Below are positions 44,749 to 53,185 of a DNA stretch of 64,000 nucleotides, piece by piece. This stretch comes from Desulfobacterales bacterium. Lineage in GTDB: Bacteria; Desulfobacterota; Desulfobacteria; Desulfobacterales; CAFBRK01. Each line of letters begins with the position of its first letter. The stretch's first letter is position 1. Position numbers and translations under genes: made by a program. The stretch spans positions 1 to 64,000 of the forward strand of contig JAIPEL010000004.1 in NCBI GenBank assembly GCA_021737185.1. Direction: 5' to 3'. Under the pieces are notes generated by a model. That model worked only from the letters and a program-made list of their open reading frames with translations, was not told the DNA's origin and ran no database searches.

Positions 44749-45198
44749 CTACTTTTTTTCTTCCATGAAAAAGGACATGATCGATTGGCCGTGGGAAAGT
44801 GTCGTCAGGGATTTTCCGCCGAACAGTGTAAGCTGAGCCGGCTCTTCTGCGGCCCATTCATCCAGCATTCGGGCAAAGTCCCGAAATACGGCGGAGCCGA
44901 AAAAGGACCCCGGCACCGGCCCCTTTTCCCACGCCACGGAAACATAGGCGTGAAATCTCTTTTCGTACGGGTTGTGCACCGGCCGCCTGCCGGCCTGCTG
45001 TTCCCAGATATGGATACCGCATTTTCGGGCGATGGTCTCCAGCAGGGTGGACTTTCCGGTGCCGTTTTCCCCCACGAAGAACGTCACCGGCCTATCGAAC
45101 ACGAGCGATTCGGTCTCCCGGAAAACGGAAAGGCTAAACGGGTAGTGCTCCCGGGTCGGGTAGCGGTCGGCATGAAACACGATGCGGCGAAAATGCAT
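44749..45198 (-). pseudogene. AAA/ABC-type ATPase, C-terminally truncated
   Basis: 149 aa from ATG 45198. The Walker A motif FFVGENGTGKSTLLETIA and the signature-like LTTLSHGQSIMSFFME are intact, but the gene stops right after it. Family members of this AAA_21-like type run about 240 aa and continue into a Walker B (LDEPE) and switch region, all absent here. No continuation is found on the same strand; the NYN gene occupies that place. It is probably a non-functional remnant, or a short domain that needs a partner. Its start lies beside a TGACAATCCC segment resembling the end of the 99-bp element. Confidence 0.7.
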
Positions 45199-45210
45199 GA
45201 CAATCCCCGA

Positions 45211-45296
45211 TAAAATCGCTGGCGGGATTTTATTTGAAATGACCGCTTCAAGCGGTTCGACAGTCATGGCTTTGGGCCTTGTCGGCGGCCATGACT
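45211..45296. repeat. Composite hairpin element (three stems)
   Basis: Stem 1: TAAAATC-n-GATTTTA (45211-45232). Stem 2: ACCGCTT-c-AAGCGGT (45242-45256). Stem 3: AGTCATGGC (45262-45270) with GCCATGACT (45288-45296). Stems 1 and 3 recall the pair at 19524-19574. Confidence 0.75.
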
Positions 45297-45640
45297 CTAT
45301 AGCAGCCTTGTTCCAATGGGACAAGATCGATGCGATGATGTGAAACCGGCAGCGGAATGGAACGCACGACCCGGGGTTGGGTCCTGCCGCGTTCCCGGAG
45401 ACGGGGCCGCCCGACAGCCCAACCGATCCACCCGCCTGATCACATCGCCCCCGCCATATCGGTTGCCGTTTTATCAACCCTCCGATATTTTACAAAATTT
45501 GATGAAACTGATACAAGGACCGTCTGATAGAGCGCTTGTCAGAATAACGTTCCGATTGCAGAGGTTGAGGCTTGATTGAGCGCATCGATTCAGATCTATA
45601 ATCTGCACCCCAAGCGCTCTAACCCGGTTCTTATTTTACA

Positions 45641-45739
45641 TATAGGGATTGTCAAACAGCCGCTCTATGACCTTGAGTTCGCTGGGCGCCAGTGCATACA
45701 AGCTCTTTCAAACGGAACGAAAATATGACAATCCCTATA
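45641..45739. repeat. 99-bp element with 14-bp terminal inverted repeats, copy 1
   Basis: Bounded by TATAGGGATTGTCA and TGACAATCCCTATA (perfect inverted ends), with a central CTGGGCGCCAG palindrome. A related copy lies in the opposite orientation at 60303-60400. It ends 41 bases before the histidine kinase start. The rest of the 45199-45780 gap holds the composite hairpins, this element and a partial AAACGGAATATGGCAATCCC copy just after it; no gene is seen. Confidence 0.85.
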
Positions 45740-45780
45740 AATGAAACGGAATATGGCAATCCCAAAACAAGGACCAATTG

Positions 45781-48504
45781 ATGAAAATCCTGCTGGTGGA
45801 CAACGATCCGACGCTTCTCAAATTTCTTCCGCCGCGGCTGGAAAAGGCGGGCCACGAGGTGATCACGGCCTCCGACGGTCTGCAGGCCATGGATATCCTA
45901 TCGGACCTGACCCCCGATGCGATCCTCGTCGACTACATCATGCCCAACGTGGACGGAAAGACACTATGCACGGTGATTCGGCAGAACCCGCGCCTGTCCG
46001 CTGTCTTTATCGCAATTTTGTCGGCAGTTGCCGCCGAGGAAGCGATCGACATCCAGCGCCTCGGGGCCGATTGCTGCATTGCCAAGGGACCTTTCGACCG
46101 GATGCTCGTCAATATTCTCGACGTCCTGGAAGCGCCGAAAGCCGCCGCCGACCGATGCGTCGGCGGGGAGGTGATCGGCCGGGCGGCGGTGTCCCCGCGC
46201 AGAATCACCCATGAGCTGCTGGCCGCCAAAAAGCACTTCGAGATGATCCTATCCCGCATGAGCGAAGGCATCCTGGAAATCAATGCCCAGGGAAGAATCG
46301 TTTATGCAAATCCCGCGGCAGTGGGCTTTAGAGGGCTCAGCGAAAGAGACATTCTGGGAAGGCGGTTTGCCGAAGTCTTCGGCGTTGCCGATGGTTCGGC
46401 TTCAGAAGAGGCACTGAGGCCGTCCGCAAAAAACAAGGAGGTCGCAGAAGGCCAGGTTGTGCTCCACCGCAACGATCACAGGTATGGGATGAAAGTTATT
46501 TTTCTCGAAGAAGGCACTTCCGCAGCCTTGGTCATCCTCACCGATTTCACCGAGCAGCACAGGGCGGAAAAAGCCCTGGCCGAAAGCGAGGAAAAATACA
46601 GGAACGTGGTGGAAAACATCACCGTGGGAATCCTGGTGGCTCAGGACGGACGCTTGGTATTTGCCAACCATGCCATTTCGCGCTTTCTGGGAAAGTCCGT
46701 GGAAGAGCTATTTTCCGAGGAGGATCCTTTCGGCTTCATCCACCCGGAAGACCGGTCCATGGTGCTCGGCCGTCACATGCGGCGGATCAAGGGGGAGCAG
46801 GCTCCTGAACGCTATTTCTTCCGGGTGTTCGATGCGGAAGACCGGACGCGGTGGGTAGAGGTCTCCTGCGTCCTGATCTCCTGGAATGATCGGCCCGCCA
46901 CCCTCAATTTTTTCACCGATGTCACTGAACAGCTTGCTTCCCAGAAGGCCCTGGCCGAAAGCGAGGGCAGATACCGCCATCTGATCAACGTGGCCCCGGC
47001 CGGCATCTACGAGATCGACTACCGGGCGCCGAAACTGCTCAGCGTCAATGACCTGCTTTGTGAATACAGCGGATACAGCAGACAGGAGCTTCTGGAGATG
47101 AATCCGCTCGATCTGCTGACCGAAGAAAGCCAACAACATTACTTGGCGCGGCTCGAAGGCCTCGCCGAAAAGCAGCAGATTTCCGACACAGTCGAATACG
47201 AAGGCATCCGGAAAAACGGCGAGCGGGTCCTGTTCAGACTCAGCGCCAATTACCATTACGAGGAGGGCCAAATCGCCCGCGCCACCTGCGTGGTTCACGA
47301 CATTACCGAACTGCGAAAGGTCGAAGAAGAAAAGAAGCGGTTGGAAAGACAGCTGCAGCAGGCCCAGAAGCTGGAGGCGCTGGGCACCCTCGCAGGGGGC
47401 GTATCCCATGATTTCAACAACCTGCTGATGGGCATCCAGGCACGGATCAGCCTGATGCTCATGCAGGTCGAGCCGTCTCATCCCTTTTACCGTCATTTAA
47501 AGACGATCGAACAATACATTGAAAACGGGGCCGGGCTGACCAAGCAGGTCCTCGGATTTGCCCGCCGCGGCAAGTACCACGTTCAATCGACCGACATGAA
47601 CGAGATGGTGAGGCAGAGCGTGAGCATGTTCGGCCGGACCAAAAAGGAGATCACCATCCACCTCGATCTGGATGAGGCCCTTCCGCCGGCCATGGTGGAC
47701 CGGTCCCAGATCCAGCAGATGCTGCTCAACCTCTACGTCAATGCCTGGCAGGCCATGGACGGCGCCGGGGAACTGACCCTCATCTCCAAAGAGGCCGTGG
47801 TCGGGAACAAAGAAGCGTCTTACGGGGATCTGGAACCCGGCCGCTACGTGGAAGTCCGGGTGTCCGACAACGGGCCGGGGATCGATCCTGCGATTCATCA
47901 GAGAATTTTCGATCCGTTTTTCACCACCAAGGAAAGAGGGCGGGGGACCGGCTTGGGGCTGGCGTCCGCCTACGGAATCGCCAAGAGCCACGGGGGGAGC
48001 ATCTCCGTCGAAAGCGAACCGGGAAAAGGGGCTGTGTTTGTCATCCGACTTCCTGCAACGGAGGATGCGGTCGTCAAGGAAACCATCGCCTGTGACGAGG
48101 CGGCGACCGGAAACGAAACCATTCTGCTGGTGGACGACGAGGAGATCGTGCTCGAATCCGGCAGAGAACTGCTGCAAAAGCTGGGCTACAAGGTGATTAC
48201 CGCAGAAAACGGGCAACAGGCCCTGGACGCGTTCAGGCGGAAGAAAGGCCTGGTCGACCTGGTGATCTTGGACATGATCATGCCGGCAATGAGCGGCGGG
48301 GAGGTATTCGACCAGCTCCGGCAGATCGATCCTGAAATCAAGGTGCTTCTGTCCAGCGGCTACAGCATCGACGGCGAAGCCGCCGAAATTCTGGATCGAG
48401 GCTGCAATGGATTCATCCAGAAACCGTTCCGGGTGGAGCCTTTTTCCCTGAAAATCCGCGAGATCCTGGAGCCATCCAGCGGTTTTCCGGCCGAGCCGCT
48501 GTAG
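45781..48504 (+). CDS. Hybrid sensor histidine kinase (REC-PAS-PAS-PAS-HisKA-HATPase-REC)
   Basis: 907 aa from ATG 45781 (a TTG just before is ignored). REC about 1-120 with phospho-acceptor D51 (AILVDYIMPNVDG). Three PAS domains lie between about 155 and 515. HisKA has His543 in LAGGVSHDFNNLLMGI. HATPase shows N-box NAWQAMDGAGE and G-boxes SDNGPGIDP and GRGTGLGLAS. The C-terminal REC is LVDLVILDMIMPAMSGG. No transmembrane segment, so a cytoplasmic sensor. Its first receiver ends in GADCCIAKGPF, with KGP where receivers have KP, the same variant as the GGDEF protein at 53186. Confidence 0.93.
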   Translation: MKILLVDNDPTLLKFLPPRLEKAGHEVITASDGLQAMDILSDLTPDAILVDYIMPNVDGKTLCTVIRQNPRLSAVFIAILSAVAAEEAIDIQRLGADCCIAKGPFDRMLVNILDVLEAPKAAADRCVGGEVIGRAAVSPRRITHELLAAKKHFEMILSRMSEGILEINAQGRIVYANPAAVGFRGLSERDILGRRFAEVFGVADGSASEEALRPSAKNKEVAEGQVVLHRNDHRYGMKVIFLEEGTSAALVILTDFTEQHRAEKALAESEEKYRNVVENITVGILVAQDGRLVFANHAISRFLGKSVEELFSEEDPFGFIHPEDRSMVLGRHMRRIKGEQAPERYFFRVFDAEDRTRWVEVSCVLISWNDRPATLNFFTDVTEQLASQKALAESEGRYRHLINVAPAGIYEIDYRAPKLLSVNDLLCEYSGYSRQELLEMNPLDLLTEESQQHYLARLEGLAEKQQISDTVEYEGIRKNGERVLFRLSANYHYEEGQIARATCVVHDITELRKVEEEKKRLERQLQQAQKLEALGTLAGGVSHDFNNLLMGIQARISLMLMQVEPSHPFYRHLKTIEQYIENGAGLTKQVLGFARRGKYHVQSTDMNEMVRQSVSMFGRTKKEITIHLDLDEALPPAMVDRSQIQQMLLNLYVNAWQAMDGAGELTLISKEAVVGNKEASYGDLEPGRYVEVRVSDNGPGIDPAIHQRIFDPFFTTKERGRGTGLGLASAYGIAKSHGGSISVESEPGKGAVFVIRLPATEDAVVKETIACDEAATGNETILLVDDEEIVLESGRELLQKLGYKVITAENGQQALDAFRRKKGLVDLVILDMIMPAMSGGEVFDQLRQIDPEIKVLLSSGYSIDGEAAEILDRGCNGFIQKPFRVEPFSLKIREILEPSSGFPAEPL

Positions 48505-48514
48505 CCGCTGCTCA

Positions 48515-49078
48515 ATGACTATGGAAACCAATTCATCGCCGTCAAACGGCGCCAGAAAAGAGCCGGTCAAGATACGCCAGATGGACATCGACGACGTGGC
48601 ACAGGTGTTTCATCTGGGAGAACGCCTCTTTGAAGCAGAGAGCATGCCGAACCTGTATCGGACATGGGATGAATTCGAGGTAATCGAGCTTTTCAACGGG
48701 GATACGGAAAACTGCCTGGTGGCCGAGGTGAAAGACGAAATCATCGGCTTTGCCTTGGGTACCACCATCAGCAAGAGCCGTTCGGCCTGGAAATACGGGC
48801 ACCTGATCTGGCTCGGGGTCGACGAGAACTATCAGCGGTACGGGGTGGCGGAAAAGCTGTTCCTCCGGTTTCGGACAGTGATGCTCGGCCAGGGGGTGCG
48901 CATGCTCATCGTCGATACCGAGGCGGAAAACCTTTCGGCCCTTCGTTTTTTCCGAAAGATGGGCTTCGGAGGCCCGCAGCAGCACATTTATCTTTCCCTG
49001 AATCTTGCCGCCGAGCAGCAGCTGGCGAAGAAAAAAGCTGCAGAGCTCATAAACGGGAGCCCCAAAGACGATGACTGA
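48515..49078 (+). CDS. GNAT-family N-acetyltransferase
   Basis: 187 aa. VKIRQMDIDDVAQVFHL, then HLIWLGVDENYQRYGVAEKL, containing the acetyl-CoA loop (Q-x-x-G/A-type QRYGVA), and TEAENLSALRFFRKMGF, the usual C-terminal strand-helix. It transfers an acetyl group; substrate unknown. Starts 10 bases after the kinase gene and overlaps the next gene by eight bases, so it is likely in one operon with the peptidase. Confidence 0.85.
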   Translation: MTMETNSSPSNGARKEPVKIRQMDIDDVAQVFHLGERLFEAESMPNLYRTWDEFEVIELFNGDTENCLVAEVKDEIIGFALGTTISKSRSAWKYGHLIWLGVDENYQRYGVAEKLFLRFRTVMLGQGVRMLIVDTEAENLSALRFFRKMGFGGPQQHIYLSLNLAAEQQLAKKKAAELINGSPKDDD

Positions 49079-50186
49079 CCCGGCCGCCGCCATAGCGCCG
49101 CAGCGACTGAAAACCCTGCTGCGCCAAATGATCGACATCTACAGCCCCTCGGGCAAGGAGGTCGAGCTTCTCGAGTTTTTGCATCGATATCTGAAGCGAG
49201 TCGGGCTTCCCGTGCACCGACAGGAGGTGGACGACCGTCGATACAACCTGCTGGTGATGCCCGCGACCGAAGATCCTCAGCTGGTGTTGATCGGTCACGT
49301 CGACACGGTGGCGGCCTACGATCTGGACCGGTATGCCGCCGAGGAGGAAGGAGACCAGATCCGGGGGCTCGGCGCTGCAGACATGAAGGGCGGATGCGCC
49401 GCCATGGTCGAGGCCTTTGCCGCCGCCTTTCATCAAGGCGGCGCGCCGCCGCCGGCGGCCCTGGCCCTGGTGGTCGGAGAAGAAGAAGAGGGCGACGGTG
49501 CGCAGCGTCTGGTAGAGGAGCATCACTTCCCCTGGGCGGTGATCGGCGAGCCCACCGATCTCATCCCCTGCCTGAGCCATTCCGGCTACCTCGAAATCCA
49601 GGTGAGGAGCAGAGGCCGCCGGAGACATGCGTCACTGGCCAGCCGGCAGGAAAATGCCGTTGAGCTCATGCTCCACGCCATGCTGGAGATGACCCGGTAT
49701 CTGGAAGAGCGCCGCCCCGATGTGGTCTACAACATACGGGACCTGTTCAGCTCTCAGGCCGGTTTCGTGGTCCCGGATCGCTGCGAGGCCTGGCTGGACC
49801 TGCATCTGCCGCCCGCCGCGCCGGTGGGGGAAATCGCCACCGATCTGGAGGAGATCTTTTCGGCCTACTGCCGGGCGCACCCAAGCGGAGAAGGCAATTT
49901 TCGCCTGTCCACCGTGGACGCCGGCTACGAACTGCCGGAAAAAGGACCCGTGGTCGAGTCCCTTCAAGACATCTACCTGAGCAGGGGCATCAAGTGGAAA
50001 GCCGAGGTCTTCAGAAGCCACTCGGATGCCAACCAGATCTGGGCGGCGGGGATCAAGCCGATTCTGCTGGGTCCGGGCCGCCTGGAGATGGCCCATGTTC
50101 CGGAAGAGTCGGTGTCGTTTGCCCAGGTCTGCGATGCAGCGGAAATCTACTTTACCATGATAAAATCGCTGCCGCGATTTTATTAG
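49071..50186 (+). CDS. M20-family metallopeptidase / deacylase
   Basis: 371 aa. Metal ligands: LIGHVDTV, GLGAADMKGG, VVGEEEEGD, VIGEPTDL and HSDANQIWAAGIKPIL. It belongs to the ArgE/DapE/LysK set that hydrolyses N-acyl or peptide bonds; substrate not certain. The last eight codons (IKSLPRFY) are read from the palindrome at 50161-50182, and the TAG overlaps the stop of the convergent MetF-like gene. Confidence 0.85.
   Translation: MTDPAAAIAPQRLKTLLRQMIDIYSPSGKEVELLEFLHRYLKRVGLPVHRQEVDDRRYNLLVMPATEDPQLVLIGHVDTVAAYDLDRYAAEEEGDQIRGLGAADMKGGCAAMVEAFAAAFHQGGAPPPAALALVVGEEEEGDGAQRLVEEHHFPWAVIGEPTDLIPCLSHSGYLEIQVRSRGRRRHASLASRQENAVELMLHAMLEMTRYLEERRPDVVYNIRDLFSSQAGFVVPDRCEAWLDLHLPPAAPVGEIATDLEEIFSAYCRAHPSGEGNFRLSTVDAGYELPEKGPVVESLQDIYLSRGIKWKAEVFRSHSDANQIWAAGIKPILLGPGRLEMAHVPEESVSFAQVCDAAEIYFTMIKSLPRFY
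50161..50182. repeat. TAAAATCGC palindrome inside the peptidase end
   Basis: TAAAATCGC-TGCC-GCGATTTTA: a 9-bp perfect stem. It lies within the last codons of the peptidase, directly before the two overlapping stop codons of the convergent genes, and could end transcription from both sides. Confidence 0.85.
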
Positions 50187-51163
50187 AAGGCGTAGAACCC
50201 GTTTTTCAGGGGAAAGTCAAAATCGTCCAAAAATTCCGTCCATCGGTCCTGGATCCGGGCCATCCGGTCGAGGATCTGCGCGACGGGCGCAAAGCTCCGG
50301 TGCACGCCGCCGACGTGAATCCCCCGGTATCCGAGCCCCTTGAGTACGGCGGCGAGCCGGGCCGCCCTTTCCACAGCGGCTTTTCGGCCGGCTTCCGGAT
50401 CGGTCCACTCCCGGCGGACCCGGGCAAGCAGATCGTTGGTCACCACGGCGCCGGGTATCCTCCCCTGGTTCATGATGCGGGCCACTTTCGGGTTGAGCAC
50501 ATACACCGAGCCGAGGACCGGAAGATCGAGGCCGAGAAGCGTCTTGATCCTCATCAGCTCCTCGAACTTGCGGGCGTCGTAGCCGAGCTGGGTGATCACG
50601 AACCGGGCGCCGGCGGCCGTCTTCCTGCACAGCTTGGCATACTGGGCAAAGGTTTCCCCTTCGGTCCGCTTGAAGGGAGAAACCGCACATCCGGCAAAAA
50701 AATCGTCCGGATCCCCGGCCTTGCGCATCCGCTCGTCGAGGAGCCGGAGCATGGTCAGCAGGTTTACCGAGTCCAGATCGAAGACCGGCGCTCCCTGTCC
50801 GCCATACCCATTGCCCGTGTAGTCGCCGGTCAGGGCCAGGATGTTTTTCATTCCCATCATGGCAAGCTGCAGGGCGCGGCTTTCCATTCCCACCCGGTTG
50901 ATGTCGCGGCACGTGAAGTGGATGATGACATCCATGCCGATTTTGAATATTTCAGAGCCGAAGGCGTCGGGGCTCAGCGACGGATTGCCGCCGGGATTGT
51001 CGGTCATCGACACCGCAGAGATCCGGCCGTCGGCAAATGCGTCCCTGGCAACGGTCATGACGGTTTCAACGCTCCGGCCCGTCGATTCGCGGCCCGGCAC
51101 CAACTCCAGGGTGACGACAAACCGGCCGGGGGTCAGAAGGTCGTTTTGAAAAACGCGCAGCAT
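50183..51163 (-). CDS. Methylenetetrahydrofolate reductase-like protein
   Basis: 326 aa from ATG 51163 (GGAGG eight bases upstream); an ATG seven codons earlier has no site. A MetF-type TIM barrel: LELVPGRESTGRSVETV, ISAVSMTDNPGGNPSLSPDA, HFTCRDINRVGMESRALQLA, ILALTGDYTGNGYGGQG, DFFAGCAVSPFKRTEGETFA. It would reduce methylene-tetrahydrofolate to methyl-tetrahydrofolate, important in the acetyl-CoA pathway of anaerobes, where it often pairs with a MetV. No metV is visible here. Confidence 0.85.
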   Translation of the reverse strand: MLRVFQNDLLTPGRFVVTLELVPGRESTGRSVETVMTVARDAFADGRISAVSMTDNPGGNPSLSPDAFGSEIFKIGMDVIIHFTCRDINRVGMESRALQLAMMGMKNILALTGDYTGNGYGGQGAPVFDLDSVNLLTMLRLLDERMRKAGDPDDFFAGCAVSPFKRTEGETFAQYAKLCRKTAAGARFVITQLGYDARKFEELMRIKTLLGLDLPVLGSVYVLNPKVARIMNQGRIPGAVVTNDLLARVRREWTDPEAGRKAAVERAARLAAVLKGLGYRGIHVGGVHRSFAPVAQILDRMARIQDRWTEFLDDFDFPLKNGFYAF

Positions 51164-51340
51164 GGATTTTTCCTCCTGCGGCAAAGTATAGGGGTTGCGG
51201 CGGGATTTGACAATGCGATATGAATTTGGGGAAGTTACACACGAAGCCTGTCACTGGCCAACGGGATTCAAAATTCCAAATTCAAGATTCAAGATTCTCC
51301 GACGGGAGATTTATAAGAATCTTAAGGTCCTAACCGGGCA

Positions 51341-51352
51341 GTTTGATCAAAC
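51341..51352. promoter_or_regulatory. 12-bp palindrome GTTTGATCAAAC, first copy
   Basis: A perfect palindrome, 113 bases upstream of the dehydrogenase start. The same 12-mer occurs at 52950-52961, 224 bases upstream of the GGDEF gene start. Candidate operator for an unknown regulator. Confidence 0.5.
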
Positions 51353-51464
51353 GTGCCGCGCCCAACCGCCTCTTCTCAGAACAGGGTTACCGCTGCGATG
51401 GATGGGACCGTGTGTTTGCCTGAAAACCGTTTCCAGAACACGACAGTTCCGGGAGAAAACAGAC

Positions 51465-52535
51465 ATGAAACAGTTCGATCTTCATCTGATCCCCGGTGAC
51501 GGCATCGGCACCGAGGTGGTGGCCGCCGGCAGGCGGGTGCTTCACAGGCTGGAGCTGCTTCACGGCGGCATCTCGTTTCGTTTCCGGGTGCACGACTGGG
51601 GGTGTGAGCGCTACCTGAAAAAGGGCGCGATGATGCCGGCGGAGGGGCTCGGCATCCTGGCCGACGGCGACGCCATTTTGCTGGGGGCGGTGGGGTTTCC
51701 CGGCGTGCCGGACCACGTATCGCTGCGGGGACTGCTGCTTCCGATCCGGCAGGAGTTTGATCAGTACGTGAACCTCAGGCCCGTACGGATGCTTCCCGGC
51801 CTGAGGTCGCCGCTGAAAAGCGCCTCGGCGGGGGGAATCGACTTTGTCGTCATCCGGGAAAACACAGAAGGCGAGTACTGCGGCCAGGGAAGGTTCGAAA
51901 AAGAAGGGACCGAGGAAGAAGCCGCGGTCCAGGAGGCCCGTTTTTCCCGCAGGGGCACAGAGCGGATTTTTCGCTACGCGTTTGCCCGCGCCGCAGATCG
52001 GAAAAGGCCCCGGTTGATCAGCGCCACCAAATCCAACGCCTTGAACTACTCCATGGTGTTTTGGGACCGAATTTTTGAAGAAGTCAAGGAACGGTTTCCG
52101 TCGGTCGAGGCCCGCAGCGTCCACGTCGACGCCTTGGCCGCGCTCCTTGTCCTGCAGCCGCAAAGCCTGGAGGTGGTGGTGGCCAGCAACCTGTTCGGGG
52201 ACATTCTCACCGATTTGGGTGCAGCCCTGCTCGGCGGCATCGGTGTGTCGCCTTCTGCGAACCTCAACCCCGAGCGGCGGTTTCCCAGCATGTTCGAACC
52301 GGTTCACGGCTCGGCCCCGGACATTGCCGGAAAGGGGGTTGCAGATCCGATCGGGACCTTCTGGTCCATTGTCCTGATGCTCGAACACCTGAACCTGGCG
52401 GCCGAGGGCGCGCGATTGATGGCCGCGATAGAATCGGTGCTCAGACGGGGAGATACGCTGACTCCCGATTTGGGGGGAACGGCAACGACCGCCCAGGTTA
52501 CAGACCGCGTTGTCGCGGCCCTCGGCGAAGAATAG
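51465..52535 (+). CDS. Tartrate/D-malate/isopropylmalate-type dehydrogenase
   Basis: 356 aa from ATG 51465 with GGGAG upstream. DLHLIPGDGIGTEVVAAGRR is the NAD fold entry. VIRENTEGEYCGQG carries the substrate-loop acidic residue, VHVDALAALLVLQPQSLEVV the Asp-bearing helix, and ASNLFGDILTDLGAALLGGI with FEPVHGSAPDIAGKGVADP the metal/NAD part. It is closest by memory to the tartrate dehydrogenase/decarboxylase (TtuC/DmlA) group, less to LeuB or Icd. It oxidises a 2-hydroxyacid with NAD+. Confidence 0.85.
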   Translation: MKQFDLHLIPGDGIGTEVVAAGRRVLHRLELLHGGISFRFRVHDWGCERYLKKGAMMPAEGLGILADGDAILLGAVGFPGVPDHVSLRGLLLPIRQEFDQYVNLRPVRMLPGLRSPLKSASAGGIDFVVIRENTEGEYCGQGRFEKEGTEEEAAVQEARFSRRGTERIFRYAFARAADRKRPRLISATKSNALNYSMVFWDRIFEEVKERFPSVEARSVHVDALAALLVLQPQSLEVVVASNLFGDILTDLGAALLGGIGVSPSANLNPERRFPSMFEPVHGSAPDIAGKGVADPIGTFWSIVLMLEHLNLAAEGARLMAAIESVLRRGDTLTPDLGGTATTAQVTDRVVAALGEE

Positions 52536-52655
52536 CCTTGTCTGAAAATAGGCCAAAATGGCACAGTTTCTTATGCGATAAATCTGGCCGTTTCGGCGGC
52601 CAGGGGCGCCGCTCGTATGAAACTTCGTTCGAAGGCAAATGCGACAGGGAAGAAA

Positions 52656-52850
52656 ATTTTCAAATCCCAAGCACCAAATCCCAAACAAATTCCAAATTCC
52701 AAGCACCAAATTCCAAACAAGATACCTTAGAAAGGCTTTGTCCTTGTTTGGATATTGTGATTTGGTGCTTGGTGCTTGCCCTTCGACGTTGCTCAGGGTG
52801 GTGAGCCTGTCGAACCATTTGAAGTTTGGTATTTGGTGCTTGGGATTTTT
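52656..52850. repeat. Opposed word array (AAATTCCAAGCACC / TTTGGTGCTTGG)
   Basis: Arm 1 (52656-52733) repeats CAAATTCCAA, CAAATCCC and AAGCACC words; arm 2 (52738-52850) has TTTGGTGCTTGG copies, reverse complements of arm 1. The rest of the 52536-53185 gap holds a 31-base imperfect direct repeat (ends GCTCGTATGAAAC, 52611-52623 and 52987-52999), the palindrome at 52950, and no gene. Confidence 0.8.
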
Positions 52851-52949
52851 TTTGCCCGCCGATTTTCGTATGTTGCCATCTTACCTCGCTGCAAGGGAGC
52901 GACCGGGCGCAGACCCAGACCATGGGAGCGACGTGCTGTGAAGTTTAAG

Positions 52950-52961
52950 GTTTGATCAAAC
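52950..52961. promoter_or_regulatory. 12-bp palindrome GTTTGATCAAAC, second copy
   Basis: Identical to 51341-51352, 1609 bases downstream. It lies 26 bases before the second copy of the GCTCGTATGAAAC direct repeat and 224 bases upstream of the GGDEF gene start. Confidence 0.5.
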
Positions 52962-53185
52962 TGATCGCCTCGCGGTCAGCGGCGGGGCTCGTATGAAACC
53001 TCCCCATCCGCTTTGGCTTCGGCCGCGGGCATCACATCTCAGGTCGATTTTTCAGGGGTCTGGAGGGGCGGGTTCCGGAAAGCCGCGCGCTGTGGTATGA
53101 AAGAGTACTGAAAACCGGGGAAAACCGCAGCAGGTGTCCTGCTGCTCGTGATGCGAACCCCTTGGGAACGGCAAGGAGCGCTTAA

